DNA of 14,157 nucleotides from an uncultured Rubrobacteraceae bacterium (GCA_902805985.1 CADCUW010000382.1:1-14157); one strand, 5' to 3'; counted from the stretch's first letter, positions 1-6,584 are shown. The notes: a model not told the origin generated them from the letters alone. Translations and numbers: made by a program.

Positions 1-931
1 CCAAGTACGCGACGAAGATATCTTCGAGGGTCATGCCTGTGGAGTCCACGTCGAGGACGCGATGGGGACGGTCCCGCAGCCCCCGTTCGACGGCCTCCAC
101 GTCGCCCCGCACCCTGAGCTCTATGCCACGCCCCTCGCGCTCCACCTCCTGCACGTCGGGCAGGTTGCGCAGGCTCCGCACCTCCTCTTCGGGCGGCGCC
201 TCAGCGTAGACGATGCGGAAGACCCGGTGCGACCCACGCATGTGGTCCAGGTCGCCGCTTACGAGTAGCTTCCCACCCTTGATGATCCCGACCGTATCCG
301 CAACCGCTTCTATGTCAGAGAGGAGGTGGGTTGAGAAGAAGACGGTCCGGCCCTCGGCGGCGACCTCGCCGACGAGGACCTTCAGGAAGGCGCGGCGGGC
401 GATGGGGTCGAGACCGGAGGTCGGCTCGTCGAGTATTAGTAGCTCCGGGTTGCTGCCGAGCGCCAAGCAGAGCTGGAGCTGGGCCTTCTGGCCCTTGGAG
501 AGCTTGCGTATCTTTGCGTTTTCGGGCAAACCGAAGATGTTTATGTAGCGGTCTACGAGGGCCTGGTCCCACGACCGGCTAAGGTCGCGGCAGAGGCGGC
601 AGATCCTGGGCACAGTCATCCCCTCGTAGAGGCTGTTGACCTCGCTGGCGAACCCGACCCGCGCCCGAACCTCGAGACTGTCCTCAAAGATGTCGTAGCC
701 GAGCACCTCGGCACTCCCGCCGTCTGGTCCTCGGAAACCCATCAGGGTCTTTATGGTGCTGGTCTTGCCGGCGCCGTTCGGACCGAGAAAACCATATACC
801 GCGCCGCGAGACACCGTCATACTTAATCTGTCCACGGCCCGCTTGCGGCCGTAGTTGACGATCAGGTCCTCTATCTTGATCGCCGCGTCCTCCTCCGGCA
901 CCGGAGTCCCCTCCACCCGCGCGTCCGTCAT
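1..931 (-). CDS. ABC transporter ATP-binding protein, YtrB/BcrA-like (3' end outside window)
   Basis: My reverse-strand translation gives 310 residues with no stop before the left edge. It is the ATPase subunit of an ABC transporter, expected to power a membrane permease that must lie outside the window. Walker A is GPNGAGKTS at residues 50-58. The signature is LSKGQKAQL, a variant of LSGGQ common in the BcrA/YtrB group. Walker B is LLILDEPTSGLD, followed by the H-loop STHLL. The visible C-terminal part after about residue 225 looks like the accessory domain of this group. The ATG overlaps the stop of the upstream GntR gene by one base (TGATG), so the two are probably translationally coupled and co-regulated, as in YtrA-YtrB operons. 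The substrate cannot be told from the sequence. Family assignment is firm; the exact subgroup is inference. Confidence 0.93.
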   Translation of the reverse strand, partial: MTDARVEGTPVPEEDAAIKIEDLIVNYGRKRAVDRLSMTVSRGAVYGFLGPNGAGKTSTIKTLMGFRGPDGGSAEVLGYDIFEDSLEVRARVGFASEVNSLYEGMTVPRICRLCRDLSRSWDQALVDRYINIFGLPENAKIRKLSKGQKAQLQLCLALGSNPELLILDEPTSGLDPIARRAFLKVLVGEVAAEGRTVFFSTHLLSDIEAVADTVGIIKGGKLLVSGDLDHMRGSHRVFRIVYAEAPPEEEVRSLRNLPDVQEVEREGRGIELRVRGDVEAVERGLRDRPHRVLDVDSTGMTLEDIFVAYL

Positions 932-1335
932 CACCCTTCCTCCCCTCTCTCCCTCGGTATGCGCTCGAACTCGGAGTCGAGGCTCTCCCACAGGTCGTCT
1001 TCGGTTATGCCGAGCGCCGCCGCGTCCCGCACGAGGGCCCGCAGCCGTTCGAAGACGGCCTCCCTCTGACGCCCCTTTGCTATCTCCGCCACACCCCTGG
1101 CCACCACGGTCCCAACGCCAGCCCTGCTCTCCACCATGCCCTCCCTCTGGAGCTCGTTGTACGCCTTGACGATGGTGTTGGGCGCTATCGCGAGCTCCCC
1201 CGCGAGCCCCCGCACGGTCGGCAACTTCTCCCCAGGTCCCAGGCCGCCGACCTCGATCGCGTGCCGCACCTGGGCGACGAGCTGGACGTAGATCGGAACC
1301 CCACTCCGCGGGTCTATGTCGATCCAGACCGCTAT
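931..1335 (-). CDS. GntR-family (YtrA-type) transcriptional repressor, likely AUA start
   Basis: A 134-residue winged-helix regulator with the short C-terminal region typical of YtrA proteins. The DNA-binding part covers about residues 12-80. It starts with VPIYVQLVAQVRHAI and contains the recognition-helix motif LAIAPNTIVKAYNEL, followed by the wing (VESRAGVGT). The first usual start codon in frame is GTG at 1269-1267, but that would remove the first helix. The open frame continues upstream to TAA at 1365-1363 and encodes the typical WIDIDP start. The only well-placed start is ATA at 1335-1333, six bases after AAAGGGGA (1349-1342). It overlaps the ABC ATPase gene downstream and probably represses its own operon in response to an unknown signal. 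Family is sure; the start codon is inference. Confidence 0.85.
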   Translation of the reverse strand: MAVWIDIDPRSGVPIYVQLVAQVRHAIEVGGLGPGEKLPTVRGLAGELAIAPNTIVKAYNELQREGMVESRAGVGTVVARGVAEIAKGRQREAVFERLRALVRDAAALGITEDDLWESLDSEFERIPRERGEEG

Positions 1336-1378
1336 GCCCCATCCCCTTTCCGTATCAATGTCTTATATTTATGACACA

Positions 1379-1407
1379 ATGGTACACAGATAGGATGCGC
1401 CGGTCAA
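1379..1407 (-). promoter_or_regulatory. Promoter of the gntR-ABC operon
   Basis: Reading the minus strand, TTGACC (1407-1402) and TACCAT (1384-1379) are separated by exactly 17 bases, a good housekeeping sigma-factor promoter. The start of transcription should fall near 1372, leaving about 37 bases of leader before the GntR gene. Two TGTGT repeats flank the -10 (1388-1384 and 1378-1374) and could be where the GntR protein binds, but I cannot show that. It lies in the 178-bp gap between the GntR gene and the end of yqeC. I see nothing else in that gap. Confidence 0.65.
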
Positions 1408-1513
1408 GAGCATTCTCTGGATAAGATGCCTTTCGGGTGCTGGAGACGTCCCGCCGGGGCGAATCTACGGGTGGATGTGCCTGTGGTGGCCGGTCTTTTT
1501 GAGGGTTGGGGTT

Positions 1514-2263
1514 CTACGGGACCCAGACACGGGATGGGGTGTTTTGGGGGAGGGAGGTCAGGACCACATCGTTCAGGCCGAAGCGCCAGAGTTCGCGGGC
1601 TATGGCGGAGGCGTCGGCCATGGGGCGGCCCGGTTCGACGCCGGTTATGAGGGCGGCGGTGCGGGTCGTTTCGGGAACTTTGGCGAGGGAGCCTTCGGCG
1701 AGAGCGCGGGCGAAGGCGCGGGCCGTAATGCTCTGGCCCGGGCTGACGCCGGTCAGTTCGGAGAAGACGGCGGGGCGGTGGACGTGGTCCTCGTCCACGG
1801 GGGAGCCGAGGGCTGAGACGTTGCCTACGGCGACGACGAGGGTGGAAGAGGCCGGGATGACGGGCTCGTGGGTGGCTGTGCCCTTGATCGGCCGCCGGCG
1901 CGATCCGTCCGCCTCCACGAGCACCACGTCCGCGAGCGGGGCGAGGTCGTCGACCACGTCGGGGCCGACGCCGTCTATGCGGTTCTTGGAGATCATGGCC
2001 CGCCCCGCCACCACCGAGTCGTCGCCGCCGTAGAGCGCGGCCTTGACCTTTGCTGCCAGCTCCTGCGGAACTTCGGAGATGACCAGAGAGCCGAGCCGCT
2101 CCACCTCGCCCAAAAACATCTTGGTCGTCGGTACCGTTATGACCGTCATTCCGGCCTCGGTGAGCTCTTGGGCTACCTGGAGGATCGCAGCCGACTTACC
2201 GCCCGCGCCGGCGAAGGCGACCACGTCACCCGTGGAGATGCCAAGTGCCCCATGCAGCTTCAA
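1514..2263 (-). CDS. yqeC: YqeC-family selenium-dependent hydroxylase accessory protein
   Basis: A 249-residue P-loop protein of the YqeC family, linked in other bacteria to maturation of selenium-dependent molybdenum hydroxylases; its biochemical role is not settled. The nucleotide-binding loop is FAGAGGKSA at residues 17-25. Family motifs VPTTKMF (about 44-50), EADGSRRRPIKG and HEPVIP are present, and the length fits the family. The start is TTG at 2263, with GGGAG five bases upstream; no ATG or GTG in this frame gives the correct N-terminus. No molybdenum hydroxylase, selD or other selenium gene is in the window, so it stands alone here. The opposite strand carries several long open frames without recognisable domains, which I treat as shadows. 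Family call is good; the pathway role is transferred from family knowledge. Confidence 0.85.
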   Translation of the reverse strand: MKLHGALGISTGDVVAFAGAGGKSAAILQVAQELTEAGMTVITVPTTKMFLGEVERLGSLVISEVPQELAAKVKAALYGGDDSVVAGRAMISKNRIDGVGPDVVDDLAPLADVVLVEADGSRRRPIKGTATHEPVIPASSTLVVAVGNVSALGSPVDEDHVHRPAVFSELTGVSPGQSITARAFARALAEGSLAKVPETTRTAALITGVEPGRPMADASAIARELWRFGLNDVVLTSLPQNTPSRVWVP

Positions 2264-2476
2264 AAATACTCCCGCCCCCGAAACTCCCCTTGTACAACTC
2301 CAGCCATATTACATCAGGGGCCACGTTCGGCGCTTTATGTCATATTGGCTACTACAGATTTGGTGTAGGATGTGAGCGAGTCGTTCGTGGTTAGGATGGG
2401 AGATTACGGGTCGGGGGGTGAGGGTAACAAAGGCGGAAGCCAGACGACCTCACAGTCCGAAGAAGGGAGAGCCGGG
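2264..2476. other. Divergent intergenic region between yqeC and the Holin-X gene
   Basis: This 213-bp gap should hold promoters for both divergent genes. Bases around 2300-2360 are richer in A/T than the surroundings. On the minus strand TAATAT (2311-2306) could be a -10 for yqeC, but no good -35 is spaced correctly. On the plus strand TTGGCT (2345-2350) and TAGGAT (2366-2371) lie only 15 bases apart, so that promoter is doubtful. The frame of the Holin-X gene stays open through 2372-2476, so its N-terminus could begin earlier. Confidence 0.4.
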
Positions 2477-2917
2477 ATGGAAGGGCGAGAACGGGTCGTA
2501 GAGTTCGGCCGGGAGTTGCGGGAGGGTCCCGAGCCTTCCGACCGGAGCATCAAGGAGATTGTCGACGTCCTGCGGCCGCAGGTCCAGGAGCTCGTCGCCA
2601 AGCAGGTCGAGCTAGCGAGGACCGAGCTCGTGCCCGTCGGGAAGCGGGCCGGGCTCGCCGCGGGGCTGCTCGCGGCGGCGGCCGTCTTCATGCTCGTGTT
2701 CCTGATCTTCCTGTCCCTGACCGGGGTCTACGCGCTCGCCGTGTTCCTCCCTCAGTGGGTCGCGGCGCTCATCGTCTCTGCTATATTGTTGGTCGTCGGC
2801 GGGATACTCGCCGGGGTGGGCGCTAGCATCTTGAGGGGCCTGGACCCCAAGCCTCACAAGACCATCGCCACCCTCCAGCAGAACGTGAACTGGCTCAAGG
2901 GGCAGATAAGCCGATGA
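2477..2917 (+). CDS. Phage-holin-family (Holin-X / YqjE-like) membrane protein
   Basis: A 146-residue membrane protein of the actinobacterial Holin-X family (PF07332). Despite the name, this is a chromosomal membrane protein of unknown role, not evidence of a prophage. Residues 1-55 are charged and probably cytoplasmic with helical segments (VDVLRPQVQELVAKQVELAR). Two membrane helices follow at about 59-83 and 93-117, then a short polar tail. I chose ATG 2477 because AAGGGAG sits seven bases ahead. GTG 2372 and ATG 2396 are in frame but have poor ribosome sites and would add a glycine- and serine-rich extension. Its stop overlaps the start of the next gene (ATGA at 2914-2917), so the two are probably made together. 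Family is well supported; function is unknown. Confidence 0.82.
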   Translation: MEGRERVVEFGRELREGPEPSDRSIKEIVDVLRPQVQELVAKQVELARTELVPVGKRAGLAAGLLAAAAVFMLVFLIFLSLTGVYALAVFLPQWVAALIVSAILLVVGGILAGVGASILRGLDPKPHKTIATLQQNVNWLKGQISR

Positions 2918-3249
2918 ACGAGATTCCGGAGCGCATAGAGCGGGAGATGTTCGAGATCCGGAGCCGCATGGCCCCGGACGTTCGGGACTTCAAACAACAC
3001 GTAGCACCCCAGGCCGTCAGGAAGAAGCTCGTCGCCAGGGTCAAGGACAGGATCAGCAACGCCGGCAAGAGCCTCGTCGAGTCCGTCAAGCGGCAGGCGA
3101 GCATGGTCGGCGAGGCCGGCAGGAAGGGGAGTCCGGCACCCCTCACCGACGCGGTTAAGAGCGACCCCCGTCCCCTGGTGCTCCTAGCCGTGAGCCTCGT
3201 CCTCACCCTGATGATGGCCCGCAAGCTCTCCAACGGCCGCGGGCATTAG
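2914..3249 (+). CDS. DUF3618-type membrane-anchored protein
   Basis: A 111-residue protein with a charged N-terminal domain and a single membrane helix near the C-terminus (about residues 86-104, RPLVLLAVSLVLTLMMA). The N-terminal pattern IPERIEREMFEIRSRMAPDV resembles DUF3618 proteins, which often sit next to Holin-X genes in actinobacteria. The middle (about 34-70) is lysine- and arginine-rich and probably helical. It overlaps the previous gene by four bases (ATGA), indicating coupled translation and a likely shared membrane role. The architecture recalls the YqjD/YqjE pairs of proteobacteria, but I infer no specific function. A strong hairpin begins at its stop codon. Confidence 0.75.
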   Translation: MNEIPERIEREMFEIRSRMAPDVRDFKQHVAPQAVRKKLVARVKDRISNAGKSLVESVKRQASMVGEAGRKGSPAPLTDAVKSDPRPLVLLAVSLVLTLMMARKLSNGRGH

Positions 3250-3281
3250 GACGGTCTCCCCGGGCGCGCCCCTGGCCGTCC
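3249..3281 (+). terminator. Hairpin after the DUF3618 gene, ahead of larC
   Basis: GGACGG (3249-3254) pairs perfectly with CCGTCC (3276-3281), and the self-complementary GGGCGCGCCC (3262-3271) lies between them. No run of T follows, so it is not a standard rho-independent terminator. It ends 10 bases before the TTG start of larC, so it may limit read-through or control translation of larC. Confidence 0.45.
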
Positions 3282-3291
3282 GAACCCCTTC

Positions 3292-4476
3292 TTGACCCAC
3301 GTTCACTTCCAACCCGTCGGCGGCGCCGCCGGCGACATGACCCTCGCCAGCCTCATAGACGCGGGGGCATCTCCGGAGGAGGTCTCCGCCGCCCTCCATC
3401 GTCTCGACGTCCCGTTCGAGCTCTCGACGGAGAAGACCGAGGTAAACGGTGTAAACGCGCTCCGCGTGACCGTCCGCCGCCCCGAAGAGCACGCCCACCG
3501 CGACTTCCGCGCCATCCGCGCCATCATAGAGAACGCGGGCCTCCCGCCAAAGGCCGCCGGTCGCGCGGTCGAGGCCTTTCGGCGGCTGGCGGTTGCCGAG
3601 GGCGCGGTCCACGGCGTTGACCCGGAAGAGGTGGCGTTCCACGAGGTCGGGGCGGTCGACTCGATCGTGGACGTCGTCGGGAGCTGCGTCGCGCTCGATC
3701 TCCTGGACGCTGCTTCCGTGACTTGCGGCCCGCTGCCCATGGGTACGGGCGTCGTCCGGGCCGCCCACGGCAACCTGCCGGTACCCGGACCCGCCACGCT
3801 CGAGGTCTTGAAGGGATCAAAGGTCCGCTGGACGAAGGAGCCCCGCGAGACCACCACCCCCACCGGCGCCTCCCTGATGGCCGCGTTCACCGGCGGCCGG
3901 TTCACGGACGCCGCCCCGCCGATGACCCTCCTCTCCGTAGGTTACGGCGCCGGCCGCGCCCGCCTGGAGCACGCGCCCAACCTCCTGCGCGCCGTGGTCG
4001 GCGAACTCGAAGGCCCCGCCGGGGAACTCGTGCTCCTCGAAGCCAACGTGGACGACGCTGCGGGTGAGATCCTGGGGGCTGCGGTCGAGAAGCTCCTGGC
4101 CGCCGGGGCGCCGGATGCCTGGCTCGAACCCATCGTCATGAAGCGCGGGCGGGGCGCATACAAGGTCTGCGCCCTGGTCGAAGGGGCTGACATAGAGCGC
4201 CTGGCACGCCAGCTCATGCGCGAGACCGGCGCCCTCGGTGTACGCCACACCGGCGTCGGCCGCACGGTCGCCGAACGCCGCCACGCCACGGTGAAGCTGC
4301 CCTACGGCCGGTGCCGCGTAAAGATAGGAAGCCTCGACGGCGAGGACTTCGTCGCGGCTCCGGAGTACGCGGACGCCTCGCGCCTGGCCGAGAAGACCGG
4401 GTTGCCGCTCGCGCGGGTCTACGCGGACGCCAGGGTCGCCTACGGAACGCAAGCGCCACCGACGGCAAGAAGCTGA
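3292..4476 (+). CDS. larC: LarC-type nickel insertion protein (nickel-pincer cofactor synthesis)
   Basis: A 394-residue member of the LarC family (TIGR00299, formerly DUF111). Characterised LarC is a CTP-dependent enzyme that places nickel into the pyridinium bis-thiocarboxylate mononucleotide to make the nickel-pincer cofactor of lactate racemase and related enzymes. The N-terminus matches the family, with the glycine-rich GGAAGDMTLASLIDAG at about residues 9-24. Other family segments are HAHRDFRAIRAIIE, AFHEVGAVDSIVDVVG, TTTPTGASLMAAF and the C-terminal EYADASRLAEKTG. It is one uninterrupted frame; in Lactobacillus it is split as larC1/larC2 and joined by frameshifting. The only start giving the right N-terminus is TTG 3292, with no clear Shine-Dalgarno sequence. 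No larA, larB or larE is present. It ends 15 bp from the convergent HAD gene. Confidence 0.92.
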   Translation: MTHVHFQPVGGAAGDMTLASLIDAGASPEEVSAALHRLDVPFELSTEKTEVNGVNALRVTVRRPEEHAHRDFRAIRAIIENAGLPPKAAGRAVEAFRRLAVAEGAVHGVDPEEVAFHEVGAVDSIVDVVGSCVALDLLDAASVTCGPLPMGTGVVRAAHGNLPVPGPATLEVLKGSKVRWTKEPRETTTPTGASLMAAFTGGRFTDAAPPMTLLSVGYGAGRARLEHAPNLLRAVVGELEGPAGELVLLEANVDDAAGEILGAAVEKLLAAGAPDAWLEPIVMKRGRGAYKVCALVEGADIERLARQLMRETGALGVRHTGVGRTVAERRHATVKLPYGRCRVKIGSLDGEDFVAAPEYADASRLAEKTGLPLARVYADARVAYGTQAPPTARS

Positions 4477-4491
4477 CGACCGCTCGCTCTT

Positions 4492-5133
4492 CTATCCGGG
4501 AAAGCCTGATTCGAGCAAGGCTGCGCAATCTTTGTGGACCTCGGCGGCGCCGGCCGCTTCCAGCTCCTGCGGGCTGAAGGCGCCGCCCGAGAGCACGGCG
4601 ATGGTCTGGATACCGACCCCTTTCGCGGACTCCACGTCCCAGACGGTGTCCCCGACGGCGACCGTGTCCTCGGGGGAGACATTCGCCCGCCTCAGGGCCT
4701 CCTCGAAGATGTCCGGGGCGGGTTTGCCGTTCTCTACGGCGCTGGAGTTGACGATGCCGTGGAGCCTGCCCTCGGCCTCCAGTTCTCGCAGGTGGTGCTC
4801 CAGCTCCTCGTCCTTGGCGCTCGTGACCAACCAGACGGCGTGGTCCCCGTCCAGCAGCGAGGAGATGAGCTCCTTCGCGCCGGGAAGCGGGTGGCCGTGC
4901 CGCTGGAAGTCCGCGAAGTACCCGGAGTGGCGTTCCTGGATCTTCTCGACCGTCCCATCGTCGTCTACGAACTCGCGGATCAGGATCTCCGCGCCCTTGC
5001 CGATCTGGCGGTGCAGCTCCACCCTCGGGACCCTGTGGCCCGAGTCCTCGAAGGCCCGCGCCCACGCCTCGACATGCAAGTAGTTCGTGTCCATGAGCGT
5101 CCCGTCCACGTCCAACACCACGGTCTTCACCAT
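4492..5133 (-). CDS. HAD-superfamily hydrolase (phosphoglycolate phosphatase/beta-phosphoglucomutase-like)
   Basis: A 213-residue haloacid dehalogenase-fold enzyme, probably a small-molecule phosphatase using magnesium. Motif I is DVDGT with the nucleophile Asp8 and acid/base Asp10. Motif II is VTS around Thr104/Ser105, motif III is Lys137 in GKPAPD, and motif IV is GDTVWD with Asp162 and Asp166. Residues about 16-85 form the helical cap of subclass I. All catalytic residues are present, so it should be active, but the substrate cannot be deduced. The start has a good ribosome site (GAGAGGAA, about six bases before ATG). It is divergent from ygfZ, with only 31 bp between starts, and convergent with larC, so it is a single-gene unit. 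Confidence 0.93.
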   Translation of the reverse strand: MVKTVVLDVDGTLMDTNYLHVEAWARAFEDSGHRVPRVELHRQIGKGAEILIREFVDDDGTVEKIQERHSGYFADFQRHGHPLPGAKELISSLLDGDHAVWLVTSAKDEELEHHLRELEAEGRLHGIVNSSAVENGKPAPDIFEEALRRANVSPEDTVAVGDTVWDVESAKGVGIQTIAVLSGGAFSPQELEAAGAAEVHKDCAALLESGFPG

Positions 5134-5152
5134 CGTTCTTCCTCTCGTGTCT

Positions 5153-5161
5153 TAGAATGTA
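5153..5161. promoter_or_regulatory. Overlapping divergent -10 elements for ygfZ and the HAD gene
   Basis: TAGAAT at 5153-5158 on the plus strand is a good -10, placed so that transcription would begin near 5165, the A of the ygfZ ATG. On the minus strand TACATT (5161-5156) overlaps it and could serve the HAD gene, giving about 20 bases of leader. No convincing -35 is seen on either strand. A leaderless ygfZ mRNA would explain why no Shine-Dalgarno sequence precedes its ATG. Confidence 0.5.
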
Positions 5162-5164
5162 CGC

Positions 5165-6121
5165 ATGAAAGAGCTCAGAGAAGTTCCCCGCAACACCAGG
5201 AGACCAAACAGAGACCCCGCCACCGCCGTCCTGATCGAGAGGACCGGCAGGGGCCTCCTGCGACTCATCGGCAAGGACCCGGTTGGCATGCTGAACGCCG
5301 TCCTCACCAACAGCGTCCCGCCCGGCGCCAACCCCGGCACCTACGCCCTTCTCCTGAACCCTAAGGGCCGCGTCCAGGCGGACCTGCGCGTCTTGAGATC
5401 CGGGGAGGACGTCCTCGCGGATACGGAACCGGAGGGCGCGGGGGCGGCGCGCGAGATCCTGGGCCGCTACGCCCCATTCTCCCGCGTAAGACTTGAAGAC
5501 CTCTCGGACGTCTGGTCCGTGCTGGGCCTCTACGGTCCCGGGGCCGGAGATCTTATCGGCGGCCTCGCACTGTCCGAGCACCAGACGGCGGAGGTGGAGA
5601 TCGGCGGCGAGACGCTGCTCGCGGCGGGGGTCGCCACGCCGACCCCCGGCTACGACCTCATCGGCCCCGCGCAAGCGGTGGCCCGCGCCAGGGAGGGCCT
5701 CATCGAGCTCGGGGCGACCCCCACGGGCCCCGATGCCTACGAGACCGCCCGCGTGGAGGCCGGCATCCCCCGCTTCGGGGCCGACCTCACGCCGGAGAAC
5801 TTCCCCGGCGAGGCCGGCATCCTCGACCGCGCCGTGGACTTCAAGAAGGGTTGCTACCCGGGCCAGGAGACCGTAGCCAGGATGCACTACCGCGGCCACC
5901 CGAACAGGACGCTGTACAGGATCTCCTCCAGCGGCGGGCCTCTCGCGCCGAATACCCCCATCCTCCAGGGCGGGAAGAACGTCGGCAAGATAACCAGCGT
6001 CGCCCCGTCGCCCGTGGACGGCGCGTCCCTAGCCCTCTGCTACCTCTCGCGCAACACGGACTTCGATGCGCCCCTCACCGCCGCGGGCTCCGAGGTCCAT
6101 GTTCTGGGCGAGGTCTCCTGA
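5165..6121 (+). CDS. ygfZ: YgfZ/IBA57-type folate-binding Fe-S cluster maturation protein
   Basis: A 318-residue protein of the YgfZ/GcvT-like family. YgfZ proteins bind folate and help assemble or repair Fe-S clusters in particular target enzymes. The diagnostic motif KGCYPGQE lies around Cys230, followed by ETVARMHYRGH. The N-terminal region around residues 22-50 (ERTGRGLLRLIGKDP, then LTNSVPPG) matches the family start, preceded by about 20 extra polar residues. The ATG at 5165 has no Shine-Dalgarno sequence and sits where transcription is expected to begin, so it may be leaderless. The next gene begins inside its stop codon. Its position just upstream of the suf operon agrees with a role in Fe-S metabolism. 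The family call is firm; the target enzymes are unknown. Confidence 0.9.
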   Translation: MKELREVPRNTRRPNRDPATAVLIERTGRGLLRLIGKDPVGMLNAVLTNSVPPGANPGTYALLLNPKGRVQADLRVLRSGEDVLADTEPEGAGAAREILGRYAPFSRVRLEDLSDVWSVLGLYGPGAGDLIGGLALSEHQTAEVEIGGETLLAAGVATPTPGYDLIGPAQAVARAREGLIELGATPTGPDAYETARVEAGIPRFGADLTPENFPGEAGILDRAVDFKKGCYPGQETVARMHYRGHPNRTLYRISSSGGPLAPNTPILQGGKNVGKITSVAPSPVDGASLALCYLSRNTDFDAPLTAAGSEVHVLGEVS

Positions 6122-6417
6122 AACCGCCCGAAGACTGCGCGAGCATCGAAGACGTCCGCGAGGGCATAGACGGCCTGGACCGCGAGATCCTGCGCCTCCT
6201 CGGCCGCCGCGCCCGGTACGTAGCCGCCGCGGCCCGCTTCAAGACCGATCGGGATAGCGTCCGCGCCCCCGAACGCCAGCAGGCCATGCTCGCCCATCGC
6301 CGCGCGTGGGCGGAAGAAGAGGGCCTGGACCCGGACTTCGTCGAAGACCTCTATCGACGCATCGTCTCCCACTTCGTCAGCCGGGAGATGGACCAGTGGA
6401 GCGGAGGAGAGGCCTGA
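6118..6417 (+). CDS. PchB/AroQ-type chorismate mutase or isochorismate pyruvate-lyase, likely CUG start
   Basis: A 99-residue all-helical AroQ-fold protein. From memory, PchB of Pseudomonas begins MKTPEDC and contains GRRMDYVKAASRFK and APERVAAML. Here I read KPPEDC, GRRARYVAAAARFK and APERQQAML in the same positions. Active-site equivalents Arg14, Arg31 and Lys42 have PchB numbering when the first codon is CTG at 6118. PchB makes salicylate and pyruvate from isochorismate and has weak chorismate mutase activity. With no isochorismate synthase nearby, either activity is possible, and chorismate mutase is the safer general name. No ATG, GTG or TTG is available near the N-terminus. The CTG overlaps the TGA of ygfZ (CTGA), with GGCGAGG just upstream as a ribosome site. 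Family is sure; start is well supported; activity is uncertain. Confidence 0.87.
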   Translation: MKPPEDCASIEDVREGIDGLDREILRLLGRRARYVAAAARFKTDRDSVRAPERQQAMLAHRRAWAEEEGLDPDFVEDLYRRIVSHFVSREMDQWSGGEA

Positions 6418-6429
6418 CGCCGAACGCCC

Positions 6430-6450
6430 TATCGGGAATCGCTCCCGATA
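6430..6450 (+). terminator. Perfect stem-loop after the PchB-like gene
   Basis: TATCGGGA (6430-6437) and TCCCGATA (6443-6450) form a perfect 8-bp stem with a 5-base loop, 12 bases after the stop codon. It is followed by AAGAACATTT rather than a T run. It probably marks the end of the ygfZ transcript and separates it from the suf operon, though a protein-binding site is possible. Confidence 0.55.
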
Positions 6451-6535
6451 AAGAACATTTCACCGGGCTTTTGCATGTTACAAGCGGGCTGGGACGGCTT
6501 GGGCTGACAACGGCTCGCAGGAGGGGCGGGGGCGG

Positions 6536-6551
6536 TGTGATCCAGGTCACG
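6536..6551. promoter_or_regulatory. CRP/FNR-family-like binding site upstream of sufC
   Basis: TGTGATCCAGGTCACG has the core TGTGA-N6-TCAC of CRP-type sites. It also fits the GTG-N6-GNCAC form I recall for actinobacterial Crp. It lies about 100 bases before the probable sufC transcription start, a position that suits activation. It is a short motif, so a chance match is possible. Confidence 0.45.
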
Positions 6552-6584
6552 AATCCTGCGTGTGGAGCGCGTTTTCGTGGGTTT

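Noticed and set aside
1426..2368. Several plus-strand open frames opposite yqeC
   Set aside because: None has a recognisable domain or a good ribosome site, and yqeC on the other strand has clear family motifs.
2477..2917. Evidence of a prophage lysis gene
   Set aside because: The Holin-X family name suggests phage, but this type is a common chromosomal protein paired with DUF3618, and no other phage gene is present.
4214..5899. A 561-codon open frame on the minus strand
   Set aside because: It runs antisense through larC and ygfZ and across the HAD gene in another frame. Its translation is arginine-, glycine- and alanine-rich with no family motif, as expected for the opposite strand of high-GC genes.
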